A stretch of DNA of 64,000 nucleotides from Cololabis saira (GCF_033807715.1 NC_084607.1:540001-604000); one strand, 5' to 3'. Positions 35,601-60,470 are shown, counted from the stretch's first letter. Notes: generated by a model from the sequence alone, not told the origin. Numbers and translations are program-made.

Positions 35601-38319
35601 TGGTAACAACTCCCCCTCCCAACGGCAGGAAGTGCTGCTGTTACCATGGTAACAACTCCCCTTCCCAACGGCAGGAAGTGCTGCTGTTACCATGGTAACA
35701 ACTCCCCTTCCCAACGGCAGGAAGTGCTGCTGTTACCATGGTAACAACTCCCCTTCCCAACGGCAGGAAGTGCTGCTGTTACCATGGTAACAACCCCCCC
35801 TCCCAACGGCAGGAAGTGCTGCTGTTACCATGGTAACAACTCCCCCTCCCAACGGCAGGAAGTGCTGCTGTTACCATGGTAACAACTCCCCTCCCAACGG
35901 CAGGAAGTGCTGCTGTTACCATGGTAACAACTCCCCTTCCCAACGGCAGGAAGTGCTGCTGTTACCATGGTAACAACTCCCCTCCCAACGACAGGAAGTG
36001 CTGCTGTTACCATGGTAACAACTCCCCTTCCCAACGGCAGGAAGTGCTGCTGTTACCATGGTAACACTGTGCTGAATTTAAGTTTACTTTTTTGTATTTA
36101 CTGTTTAGTTTGGGATTTTGGACGCAGCGTATGACAGATGTTAATAGATTATCTATAACAGACGTTAGATAGATTGTCTATAACAGCAGATGTTTGACTC
36201 CATCTTGGTTTTCCCAGAATTCACCTGTGTCTCACCTGTCAGTCATGATCCCCCCTCCCCCTCCCTACCCCCCTCCTCTGGCCCCGCCCACTCAGGCCCC
36301 GCCCACTTCCTCTTCCTCTTCTGCTCTGCTGCGTCGCTGCTCCTCTTCCTCACCGCGGCTACCGGCTAGCCTGGAGCACCTGGGTGAGAAACTGGTAGTA
36401 CAAGTACTGCACTGGTGGTACAAGTACTATGGTGGTAGTACAAGTACTATGGTGGTAGTACAAGTACTATGGTGGTAGTACAAGTACTGCACTGGTGGTA
36501 CAAGTACTATGGTGGTAGTACAAGTACTGCACTGGTGGTACAAGTACACACCCTGCTAGTACAAGTACTACACTGGTAGTACAAGTACTACACTGGTAGT
36601 ACAAGTACACACCCTGGTAGTACAAGTACACACCCTGCTAGTACAAGTACACACCCTGCTAGTACAAGTACACACCCTGCTAGTACAAGTACTACGCTGG
36701 TAGTACAAGTACTACACTGGTAGTACAAGTACACACACCGGTAGACAGATTGGTATAAGTACAAGTTTTACTCTCCTAATAGAAATATTGCAGCTACAAA
36801 TCCAGTGCCTGAAGCTCCGCCCCTTTAACCTGATTGGCTAATGGCCCTGTCACTCTTAGATCTGGAGATTCCAGCCCCGCCCCCTTTCCTGGGGTTTGAT
36901 GACATCATGCCGCCAGGGGCGGGGTTTGATGACATCATGCCGCCAGGGGCGGGGTTTGATGACATCATGCCGCCAGGGGCGGGGTTTGATGACATCATGC
37001 CGCCCCTCCCCCCCCCGGTGGATTACGACACGGACGTCCCCCCGGAGTTCCTGGAGAAAGGTACTTTTACTGATATTTATACTGTTACCGCTACTTCCTG
37101 CTAGTAAAGCTGTTACTGCTACTACAGTGACATCACTGTCATCACTTCCTGTCATCACTTCCTGTCATTGTCACTACCTTATTTGAGTGACACATGCGCA
37201 GTCGCGTCCAACATCGTCGGCCATCTTGGAAAGCAAAATAATGCGTTTTTTCATGCGTTCGTGCGTTTTTTCGTGCGTTTTTTCGTGCGTTTTTTCGTGC
37301 GTTTTTTCGTGCGTTTTTTCGTGCGTTTTTGTGTGCGTTTTTGCGTGCGTTTTTTCGTGCGTTTTTTCGTGCGTTCGTGCGTTTTTTTGTGCGTTTTTTT
37401 GTGCGTTTTGCGTGCGTTTTTTCGTGCGTTTTGCGTGCGTTTTTTCGTGCGTTCGTGCGTTTTTTCCTCAAAATTTCTACTTTTTCCTCAAAATTTCTAC
37501 TTTTTCCTCAAAATTTCTACTTTTTTCTCAAAATTTCAACTTTTTCCTCAAAATTTCGACTTTTTTCTCAAAATTTCAACTTTTTCATCATGTCATGTCA
37601 TCACTGTCATCACTTCCTGACATCACTTCCTGTCATCACTTCCTGTCATTGTCACTACCTTATTTGAGTCCCTACCCGATTTGAGTCACACATGCGCAGT
37701 CGCGTCCAACATCGTCGGCCATCTTGGAAAGCAAAATAATGCGTTTTTTCGTGCGTTTTTTCGTGCGTTTTTTCGTGCGTGCGTGCGTTTTGCGTGCGTT
37801 TTTTTTCGTGCGTTCGTGCGTTTTTTCGTGCCTGCGTGCGTTTTGCGTGCGTTTTTTCGTGCGTTTTTCCGTGCGTTTGTGCGTTTTTGCGTGCGTTCGT
37901 GCGTTTTTTCGTGCGTTCTTTCGTGAGTTTTTTCGTGCGTTCATGCGTTTTTTCCTCAAAATTTCGACTTTTTTCTCAAAATTTCAACTTTTTCTCAAAA
38001 TTTCGACTTTTTCCTCAAAATTTCGACTTTTTCATCATGTCATCATGTCCTCATATCCTCATGTCATCACTTCCTGTCATCACTTCCTGTCATCACTTCC
38101 TGTCATCACTTCCTGACATCACTTCCTGTCATCACTTCCTGTCTCCGTCCAGTCGTAGTGCTGCACGGCTACGTAGCTTCCAAACCGGATGACCTGTCCA
38201 TCGCCGAGGGCGACGTCATCTTCCTGACGCATCGCCATGACGACGGCTGGTCCGAGGGCTTCTTAAAGGGCCGGCGCGGATTCTTCCCAAACAACTTCGT
38301 TCAATCGTGGACGGGCTGA
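27800..38319 (+). CDS. abi3: Abl interactor 3 (Abi3)
   Basis: Eleven coding exons: 27,800-27,931; 29,139-29,309; 30,004-30,180; 32,194-32,252; 33,487-33,579; 33,704-33,993; 34,718-34,828; 35,035-35,172; 36,243-36,383; 36,860-37,060; 38,153-38,319. All phases agree and give 559 residues. The N-terminal half is the Abi WAVE-binding and HHR region (ALEETKKFTTQSLASVAYQI, RMESSINLIGQTVEMHKEKV, REIG), the middle is Pro-rich, and the end is an SH3 domain. RVPRGHKVIPP and PPYSRRPI resemble ABI3 more than ABI1/2. Abi proteins are subunits of the WAVE complex that drives Arp2/3 actin assembly at the cell edge. It is longer than mammalian ABI3 (about 366) because of Pro-rich exons. Exons 4, 5, 8 and 9 are the least certain. 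Confidence 0.88.
27932..28150. repeat. Two further copies of abi3 exon-1 tail and donor in a GTACTA array
   Basis: A 64-base copy (28,006-28,069) and a 26-base copy (28,106-28,131) of the exon-1 end each finish ATGTTCAG|GTACTAGTA. The spacers are GTACTACACCA-type repeats. Confidence 0.92.
28160..28770 (-). mobile_element. L1/Tx1-type LINE, endonuclease fragment
   Basis: The minus frame 28,540-28,160 begins MDKLKFLTWNVNGAGNRSKR and contains TLQADIVLLQ, GLAILINKRVNF and ISNLYGPNVDD: the N-terminal AP-endonuclease of a Tx1/L1 ORF2. It stops where the abi3 exon-1 array begins. Upstream sequence to about 28,770 may be inter-ORF or 5' sequence. Confidence 0.8.
28766..29135 (+). repeat. ~46-bp array of decoy 3' splice sites
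   Basis: Seven to eight copies of a unit with TATGCTAAGCTAAGCTAACC, CCTCTCCCCCACCAG and ACCGGT. It runs up to the true exon-2 acceptor. Each unit has a branchpoint-like CTAAC, a pyrimidine tract and CAG. Confidence 0.92.
29139..29309 (+). CDS. abi3: abi3 exon 2
   Basis: 57 codons with the family block ALEETKKFTTQSLASVAYQI and RMESSINLIGQ. Acceptor CCCTCCCCCAG|G, donor CAG|GTACAT. Confidence 0.95.
29571..29657 (-). mobile_element. Retroposon 3' tail with (CA)n
   Basis: AATAGAATAAACTTTATTTATCC plus AGAGGGGAAATCCACTTGTG, then a CA run (29,630-29,657). Same tail type as 26,940-27,030. From 29,660 to 30,000 nothing else is seen. Confidence 0.55.
30004..30180 (+). CDS. abi3: abi3 exon 3 (HHR)
   Basis: 59 codons from TVEMHKEKVSRREIG to LDELGHGMK, the homeo-homologous region. 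Donor AAG|GTAGGA. Confidence 0.95.
30213..30246. repeat. Perfect 16-bp inverted repeat, 2-base loop
   Basis: ATTTCTGTTGGAAACG, CT, then its exact reverse complement, at the left junction of the truncated Tc1 copy. Confidence 0.92.
30247..30981 (+). mobile_element. Tc1/mariner element, 3' half
   Basis: Encodes the C-terminal half of a Tc1 transposase and the right end, GGGTGTACTCATTTATGCTG then GGCACTGTA next to TA repeats. The left half and left inverted repeat are missing. It lies in abi3 intron 3, same strand. Confidence 0.9.
30261..30737 (+). pseudogene. Tc1 transposase C-terminal fragment
   Basis: 158 codons with TVKHGGGSVLMWGCMSAAG, FQHDNDPKHTS and SPDLNPIEHLWGILK. These carry the second Asp and the Glu of the DD34E triad; the first Asp and the DNA-binding domain are absent. 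The remaining frame is intact to its natural stop, so truncation is the only visible defect. Confidence 0.92.
30982..32190 (+). other. abi3 intron 3 remainder
   Basis: No gene seen. Contains GAGCAGCGTTA repeats (31,155-31,195), an AT-rich part (31,480-31,780) and a pyrimidine-rich CCCCCGTCTCCCCCATCTC run before exon 4. Confidence 0.5.
32194..32252 (+). CDS. abi3: abi3 exon 4
   Basis: 19 codons plus 2 bases: VAGKQPDKAGTIRKHGASV. The AGTIRKHG part parallels TGTLSRKS of ABI3. The donor GTTTCT is weak. Confidence 0.65.
32294..32535. repeat. CCAGGT hexamer array with repeated CCCACGGTTCAGGGGGTTCT
   Basis: Hexamer array after abi3 exon 4. The block TGTCTCCCACGGTTCAGGGG occurs at 32,271 and 32,377. 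The block AAGGTCTAGACCAGG is also repeated. Confidence 0.88.
32536..33268. repeat. CGTGCGTGCGTTTTTTCGTG array
   Basis: Complex tandem array of GTGCGTGCGTTT, GCGTGCGAGCGT and TTTTTTCGTGCG. Stop-free in several frames, artefactual. It is followed by CTCAAAATTTCAAC motifs (33,275-33,355). Confidence 0.95.
33487..33579 (+). CDS. abi3: abi3 exon 5
   Basis: NKNPEPVQCPVAPP and two or three VAPPGG repeats. Acceptor TTCCAG|G, donor GGCAG|GTGAGG. Confidence 0.75.
33704..33993 (+). CDS. abi3: abi3 exon 6 (Pro-rich)
   Basis: FGKPVAPPTIPPTWQAPP followed by runs of up to ten prolines. The acceptor is preceded by an ATTCATCC array. Donor ACAG|GTGAGG. Confidence 0.85.
34005..34345. repeat. 18-bp array AATAAAAGCACGTTTCAG
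   Basis: About 19 copies beginning about 15 bases after the exon-6 donor. Each copy contains AATAAA, a poly(A)-signal-like hexamer on the gene strand. Confidence 0.93.
34346..34700 (+). other. abi3 intron 6 remainder
   Basis: Nothing coding recognised. Ends in a CTCT run before exon 7. Confidence 0.45.
34718..34828 (+). CDS. abi3: abi3 exon 7 (Pro-rich)
   Basis: VEENGLLPPPPPLPDDELLA and LAPPPPVQDVD, like the DDELxLPPPPP blocks of ABI3. Donor GACG|GTACTG. Confidence 0.82.
34868..35034 (+). repeat. Repeated acceptor-like block before exon 8
   Basis: Unit TTCTGCTGCTGAAAATGCTG then TTTTTTCCCAGCATGCTCTG, three to four copies. Each copy contains a T-tract followed by CCCAG. Confidence 0.9.
35035..35172 (+). 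CDS. abi3: abi3 exon 8 (predicted)
   Basis: Phase-compatible 46-codon exon, Arg/Ser-rich (RRSRRRGSPPAARSASL). It has acceptor GCTTCAG|C and donor CAC|GTAAGC. Composition alone supports it, so it may be alternative or not used. Confidence 0.5.
35283..35440. repeat. Dispersed AGTATGTACTATCCATACTC element
   Basis: Starts TAACGAGCAGCAAAAACAG and contains three AGTATGTACT units, then TTGGTTGCTAAGTG. The same order occurs at 48,024-49,020 in samd14, so it is one interspersed family. Confidence 0.75.
35515..36067. repeat. 46-bp array, 12 copies, X-box plus ETS-like core
   Basis: Each unit has CAACGGCAGGAAGTGCTGCT and the exact 14-bp palindrome GTTACCATGGTAAC, an X-box for RFX factors; CAGGAAGTG resembles an ETS site. 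Copies differ mainly at CCCCCTCCC versus CCCCTTCCC. It lies in abi3 intron 8. Confidence 0.95.
36243..36383 (+). CDS. abi3: abi3 exon 9 (predicted)
   Basis: MIPPPPPYPPPLAPPTQAPP then a Ser-rich stretch ending SLEHLG. Acceptor CACCTGTCAG|T, donor TGG|GTGAGA. The upstream acceptor TTCCCAG would meet a stop, so I chose this one. Confidence 0.65.
36390..36760. repeat. GTACAAGTACT-type array
   Basis: About 19-20-bp units of GGTAGTACAAGTACTAC and variants, starting 10-15 bases after the exon-9 donor. Confidence 0.92.
36860..37060 (+). CDS. abi3: abi3 exon 10 with in-frame repeat
   Basis: LEIPAPPPFL, then GFDDIMPPGA three times and a fourth partial copy, then PPPVDYDTDVPPEFLEK. The VDY and E-K end matches the Abi segment just before the SH3 domain. 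Confidence 0.9.
36892..36999 (+). repeat. abi3: 30-bp in-frame coding repeat
   Basis: Three identical 30-bp units (encoding GFDDIMPPGA) plus a partial fourth within exon 10. Confidence 0.95.
37100..38150. repeat. abi3 intron 10: duplicated half-kilobase block with GTGCGTTTTTTC arrays
   Basis: A block with ACACATGCGCAGTCGCGTCC and GGCCATCTTGGAAAGC occurs at about 37,190 and again at 37,688 (offset about 498). Each copy is followed by a GTGCGTTTTTTC array (37,243-37,465; 37,740-37,955) and then CTCAAAATTTCGAC motifs. TCATCACTTCCTG repeats flank both and lead to the exon-11 acceptor. Confidence 0.9.
38153..38319 (+). CDS. abi3: abi3 exon 11 (SH3 domain, stop)
   Basis: VLHGYVASKPDDLSIAEGDV, DDGWSEG and FFPNNFV. 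The conserved Trp and Pro of SH3 are present, but the ALYDY position reads VLHGY and the last Tyr is Phe. Stop TGA at 38,317. Confidence 0.95.
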
Positions 38320-38463
38320 GCCGCCGTCGCCGTGGAAACGCCTCTCCAATCAGCACCCGGGATACGTTTAGAATGATTTAATAGATAAAACTCACGATTA
38401 AAAAGTCTAGATTCATGGATTCACTCACCTGGAAGGAGTCGAGTTGTTGTAATTAATAACAGA

Positions 38464-38469
38464 AATAAA
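38464..38469 (+). terminator. abi3: abi3 polyadenylation signal
   Basis: AATAAA 145 bases after the stop, followed by a T-rich stretch. Confidence 0.7.
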
Positions 38470-38519
38470 GTTTATTTTACTGAAACCACCATGGTGGTGA
38501 AACTGTGTTGTTCTTTGTG

Positions 38520-39320
38520 TGAGACTCAATCAGTGCCTCTTTAATTCAGAATTAAAATTAAATCCGATTTAAAATGAGTAAAAATTACCATGAAAACACC
38601 TAATTCTGAATTAAACTTAATTCCGAAGTGGTTGGTTTATTCTGATTTTAAATCCGAATACAATAATTTCACGACCATGTAAACACTCATTCAGAGAAAA
38701 GAAAAGTTAAAAAAAAAAAATAAATTGTCCACTAGCACTAGTTACGTTGCTAAACTAATTAGATAACATAGGTAACCTTGCTAACCTGCTAGCTGACCTA
38801 GCTAACTAACATCAATAACCTGGATTGTACATTAAGGTACCTAGCCAATCTAGCCAGCTAAGTTAGCTAACCTTGCTAATTTAGCTACCTAATTTAGTAG
38901 ACATAAATAGTTAACCGAGCTATATAGCTTATCTAATCTTACTAGCTAATCTAGTTAGCATAGCTATGCTACTCAGGAAACCCGGTTGATTAGAAACCTG
39001 TTAGAATAGCTAACGTAGTTAACTATTGATTGATTGTAATCTTTATTACGAGCATCCAGAAAAAACAAAAAACAATTACACAAAACAAAAAAACAATACA
39101 AATAAATTCAGAAAAAGAAAAAATAAATAAATAAAAATTAAAAAAATAAATAAAAGAAAAGAAAAACAAGAAAGAAAAGTAAAATTAAATAAAAATTAAA
39201 TAATAAATAAATTACTTTTTTGTTCTTAATTAAAAAAAATAAAATAATTGTTTAATAAATAAATGTTTTTTTGCATTATTGTGGTTGTAATTTCTAGTTC
39301 TTTTGGTCGGAAGTCTGACG
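38520..39320. other. Intergenic, repeats only
   Basis: Inverted ATTCAGAATTAAA/TTTAATTCTG-type dispersed repeat (38,540-38,700; related piece at 29,355-29,450), GCTAAC/TAGCTA degenerate repeats (38,750-38,960), and an A-rich retroposon-like tail (39,023-39,250). Confidence 0.55.
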
Positions 39321-39985
39321 CTAGTGTCCACTAGCGCTCAGGCTAACCCGGACACAGATGAGACTCGTCCTCCACCGGTTTGAGTTAGCGCTTTATTTTG
39401 AAACCAGGGAGACTCCTCCCCCTGATGACATCATCACAGATGCTCAAACACACACATCTGATTGGTCGACATCAAGTAGCGTTAGTTTATAATCGATCAT
39501 AAACCTGAACCACCATGAGTCGGCAAAAATCAGCAAAGTAATAAAACATCAAGTCATACCTTTGTTCTTGTTCAACAGAATGTAGTTTTAAGATCTTTTC
39601 ATGCGAGAATATAGTTATTATAACTTCATATTTTTGCTAAAGTTGTAAAGATGGGGCCTATTTTTAAAATTTCCTACAACTTTTTCAGGTTTTTTTATTC
39701 TTTTCACTTCCACCAAAACTTTATTCAGAACACGACTGATGTACAAATTGGTAAAACACGTCCAAAACAAAGTATAACGGTTATAAACCGGTCGTTTCTG
39801 AGTCGTTATCGTGTTGATTTTATACCCAGTTAGCATCACAGCTAACAGGCTAACGGCGATGGCGTCCAGTTCACTGGTTCCGATTGCAGAAGAAGGTCCT
39901 TGAATCCTCCAGAAAAAAACAAACTGACAAGTTTCTTAAGTCCAGACTTCTTGGAATTGATCAACGGCCAACGAGACACGATTCA
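39321..39985. other. Intergenic, no gene recognised
   Basis: Mixed sequence with no recognisable coding or element signature. Confidence 0.4.
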
Positions 39986-40179
39986 CAGACCATGTGATCA
40001 TGTGATCATGTGATCATGTGATCATGTGATCGTGTGACCATGTGATCATGTGATCATGTGACCATGTGACCATGTGACCATTAGGGATGGGCGGTATGGA
40101 CTAAAAAAATTATCACGATAATTTCTGGCATTTATCCTGATAACGGTAAAAATGACGATAAAAAAAATATCAATTCAAC

Positions 40180-40267
<88 letters not shown>

Positions 40268-40492
40268 TCAGGCTCATTTCTTTCTTTCTTTCTTTCATCA
40301 TCAACGGGAATTTATCATTTTTACCGTGAGATACAAATTCTTACCGTGGGGAATTTTTTTGGCGGTTTATCGTGAACGGTAAAATATCACCCATTCCTAG
40401 TGACCATGTGATCGTGTGATCGTGTGATCGTGTGATCATGTGACCATGTGATCGTGTGATCGTGTGATCGTGTGATCATGTGATCATGTGAC
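39986..40492. repeat. GTGATCAT/GTGACCAT array split by a hAT MITE
   Basis: Octamer-like array (ATGTGATCATGTGACC) at 39,990-40,081 and 40,400-40,492. Confidence 0.9.
40082..40399. mobile_element. hAT MITE with 8-bp TSD
   Basis: Ends TAGGGATGGGCGGTAT and its partner ATATCACCCATTCCTA; flanking GTGACCAT on both sides (40,074-40,081; 40,400-40,407). Internal (CTTT)n at 40,178-40,295. Because the flanks are a repeat of the same octamer, the TSD alone is weak evidence, but the ends support it. Confidence 0.8.
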
Positions 40493-40672
40493 CAGAGCAA
40501 AACGGTTTTGCTGTAGAAACAACAGAAGCTGAAAATGACCAGTTTTTGGTCAAAGTCAAAGGGGAAGAAAAGGAAACTATCCGTGTTTTGAAAGATCAGC
40601 AACGTATCTGAACTAAACTGATCAGTTGAATCAGAATCAATACTTGAACACGGAGTCAGTTTGACGATAACC

Positions 40673-41222
40673 CAAGGGCGTAGGTTTGGTCTCAACATCG
40701 GTAGGGACGATATAACAGCATAACCTGCATGTACTATTAGCTGGGGACGGGACATTAATCAGACCAAACAGATTGGGTGAACGGGGGTCAGGGCTCCATT
40801 TGTCACAAATATGAACCTAATTAATTGATAGGCTAAATGATCAATGCAAAATAAATCTGTATTGACTTATACTAACGTTCATGTGTTCACCTGATACACG
40901 GTTCCATTTAAACCTTTGTTTTCAAAAACTACTAAAGGGTCAAGTCATGAGCCAATCAAACGTGCATTTGAGGAAAAAAATGTGCCGGCGAATTCAGCAA
41001 GTGAAAAGAGGTAAATGTAAGTGTGAACATAATGAAAATAATTCACTTAATAATGGTAGGGTCAATTCTATCCTTACAACATTTGGGAAGACAATCTAAA
41101 TTACCTTTATATCTGAACTCATTATATAATGCAAATAAGGTTGTTTGGTGGGGACAATTTGAGCCTCCTGAAAAGTTGATAGTGTTATGTCCATACCGTC
41201 CCTATGCAAACCTACGCCCTTG
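40673..41222. mobile_element. hAT MITE with 8-bp TSD
   Basis: Ends CAAGGGCGTAGGTTTG and CAAACCTACGCCCTTG are exact inverted copies. CGATAACC flanks both sides (40,665-40,672; 41,223-41,230). 550 bp, no coding capacity. Confidence 0.92.
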
Positions 41223-41339
41223 CGATAACCAGAAAGAGACCTGAGCGGGAAACAGGACGGTCTGGATTTGGCTGTTTGGGGCTCCCGTACCTTTAAATGG
41301 GGATAAATAACTCAAAAAACATTTCAGGTCTTCATGTCT

Positions 41340-41728
41340 CCAGGATGTCGACTCTTCAGTTTCCAGGATCAGTTTCCAGGACCAGTTTCCAGGATCAGTT
41401 TCCAGGATCAGTTTCCAGGATCAGTTTCCAGGATCAGTTTCCAGGACCAGTTTCCAGGATCAGTTTCCAGGATCAGTTTCCAGGATCAGTTTCCAGGATC
41501 AGTTTCCAGGATCAGTTTCCAGGACCAGTTTCCAGGACTAGTTTCCAGGATCAGTTTCCAGGATCAGTTTCCAGGACCAGTTTCCAGGATCAGTTTCCAG
41601 GACCAGTTTCCAGGATCAGTTTCCAGGACCAGTTTCCAGGATCAGTTTCCAGGACCAGTTTCCAGGACCAGTTTCCAGGATCAGTTTCCAGGACCAGTTT
41701 CCAGGACCAGTTTCCAGGACCAGTATCT
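41340..41728. repeat. 13-bp array (CAGTTTCCAGGAT)
   Basis: About 29 copies with ATC/ACC variation, just downstream of samd14. Open frames here are artefacts. Confidence 0.95.
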
Positions 41729-41802
41729 CGTCTACATGTGTCATAATCCAGGACTTTTCCTGGGGTTCCAGCTCATCCATGGTCCCCCCAGGACTCAGTT
41801 CC

Positions 41803-41882
41803 GGTCCTGGTCCAGGTCCTGGTCCTGGTCCTGGTCCTGGTCCTGGTCCTGGTCCAGGTCCAGGTCCAGGTCCAGGTCCAGG
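41803..41882. repeat. GGTCCT/GGTCCA hexamer array in samd14 3' UTR
   Basis: On the minus strand it begins a few bases after the samd14 stop codon. The two halves (CCTGGT and CCAGGT) are inverted and can pair. Confidence 0.93.
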
Positions 41883-41884
41883 AC

Positions 41885-57775
<15,891 letters not shown>

Positions 57776-57821
57776 GACTCAGCAGAATCTGTTCAGAAAC
57801 ACACCGTTAGCATGAGGAGCT

Positions 57822-60470
57822 AGGAATACTGCAGGAATACTGCAGGAATACTGCAGGAATATTGCAGGAATATTATAGGAATATTGCAGGAATATTTCAG
57901 GAATATTGCAGGAATATTATAGGAATATTATAGGAATACTGCACGAATATTGCAGGAATATTATAGGAATATTGCAGGAATATTGTAGGAATATTGCAGG
58001 AATACTGCAAGAATATTATAGGAATACTGCAGGAACACTGCAGGAATATTATAGGAATATTGCAGGAATATTATAGGAATATTGCAGGAATACTGCATGA
58101 ATATTGCAAGAATACTGCATGAATATTGCAGGAATATTTCAGGGATACTGCAGGAATATTGCAGGAATACTGCATGAATATTGCAGGAATACTGCAGGAA
58201 TATTATAGGAATATTGCAGGAATATTGCAGGAATACTGCATGAATATTGCAGGAATACTGCAGGAATATTGCAGGAATATTGCTGGAATATTGCAGGAAT
58301 ATTATAGGAATATTGCAGGAATACTGCAGGAATATTATAGGAATATTGCAGGACTATTGCAGGAATATTGCAGGAATATTGCAGGAATACTGCAGGAATA
58401 CTGCAGGAATACTGCAGGAATATTGCAGGAATATTGCAGGAATATTGCAGGAATACTGCAGGAATATTGCAGGAATACTGCAGGAATATTGCAGGAATAT
58501 TGCAGGACTATTGCAGGAATATTATAGGAATATTGCAGGAATACTGCAGGAATATTATAGGAATATTGCAGGACTATTGCAGGAATACTGCAGGAATATT
58601 GCAGGAATATTGCAGGAATATTTCAGGAATACTGCAGGAATATTTCAGGAATATTTCAGGAATACTGCAGGAATATTGCAGGAATATTGCAGGAATATTT
58701 CAGGAATACTGCAGGAATATTTCAGGAATATTTCAGGAATATTTCAGGAATACTGCAGGAATATTGCAGGAATATTGCAGGAATATTGCAGGAATACTGC
58801 AGGAATATTGCAGGAATATTGCAGGAATATTGCAGGAATACTGCAGGAATATTTCAGGAATACTGCAGGAATATTGCAGGAATATTATAGGAATACTGCA
58901 GGAATACTGCAGGAATACTGCAGGAATATTGCAGGAATATTATAGGAATATTGCAGGAATATTTCAGGAATATTATAGGAATATTATAGGAATACTGCAC
59001 GAATATTGCAGGAATATTATAGGAATATTGCAGGAATATTGTAGGAATATTGCAGGAATACTGCAAGAATATTATAGGAATAATGCAGGAACACTGCAGG
59101 AATATTATAGGAATATTGCAGGAATATTATAGGAATATTGCAGGAATACTGCAGGAACACTGCAGGAATATTATAGGAATATTGCAGGAATATTATAGGA
59201 ATATTGCAGGAATACTGCATGAATATTGCAAGAATACTGCATGAATATTGCAGGAATATTTCAGGGATACTGCAGGAATATTGCAGGAATACTGCATGAA
59301 TATTGCAGGAATACTGCAGGAATATTATAGGAATATTGCAGGAATATTGCAGGAATACTGCATGAATATTGCAGGAATACTGCAGGAATATTGCAGGAAT
59401 ATTGCTGGAATATTGCAGGAATATTATAGGAATATTGCAGGAATACTGCAGGAATATTATAGGAATATTGCAGGACTATTGCAGGAATATTGCAGGAATA
59501 TTTCAGGAATATTTCAGGAATACTGCAGGAATACTGCAGGAATATTGCAGGAATATTGCAGGAATATTGCAGGAATACTGCAGGAATATTGCAGGAATAC
59601 TGCAGGAATATTGCAGGAATATTGCAGGATTATTGCAGGAATATTATAGGAATATTGCAGGAATACTGCAGGAATATTATAGGAATATTGCAGGACTATT
59701 GCAGGAATACTGCAGGAATATTGCAGGAATATTGCAGGAATATTTCAGGAATACTGCAGGAATATTTCAGGAATATTTCAAGAATACTGCAGGAATATTG
59801 CAGGAATATTGCAGGAATATTTCAGGAATACTGCAGGAATATTTCAGGAATATTTCAGGAATATTTCAGGAATACTGCAGGAATATTGCAGGAATATTGC
59901 AGGAATATTGCAGGAATACTGCAGGAATATTTCAGGAATACTGCAGGAATATTGCAGGAATATTGCAGGAATATTTCAGGAATACTGCAGGAATATTTCA
60001 GGAATATTGCAGGAATACTGCAGGAATATTGCAGGAATACTGCAGGAATATTTCAGGAATATTGCAGGAATATTTCAGGAATACTGCAGGAATATTTCAG
60101 GAATATTTCAGGAATATTTCAGGAATACTGCAGGAATATTGCAGGAATATTGCAGGAATATTGCAGGAATACTGCAGGAATATTTCCGGAATATTGCAGG
60201 AATATTTCAGGAATATTGCGGGAATATTTCAGGAATACTGCAGGAGTATTTCAGGAATATTGCAGGAATACTGCAGGAATACTGCAGGAATATTGCAGGA
60301 ATATTGCAGGAATATTGCAGGAATATTGCAGGAATATTTATGTAGCATTGCAGGAATATTATAGGAATACTGCAGGAATATTGCAGGAATATTGCAGGAA
60401 TATTTATGTAGCATTGTAGGAATATTATAGGAATACTGCAGGAATACTGCAGGAATATTTATGTAGCATT
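57822..60470. repeat. 11-bp array (GGAATATTGCA/GGAATACTGCA)
   Basis: About 240 copies in the samd14 5' UTR intron. A roughly 1.1-kb block is duplicated: 57,900-58,580 closely matches 59,020-59,700. The array ends with TTTATGTAGCATTG, the motif of the 22-bp array. Confidence 0.97.

Noticed and set aside
36216..36383. Alternative abi3 exon 9 start at TTCCCAG (36,217)
   Set aside because: In the required phase it reads into a stop codon (TAG in CCGGCTAGC).
27800..38319. Assignment as abi1 or abi2
   Set aside because: RVPRGHKVI, PPYSRRPI and the ELLAPPPPP blocks are closer to ABI3, though length is larger than mammalian ABI3.
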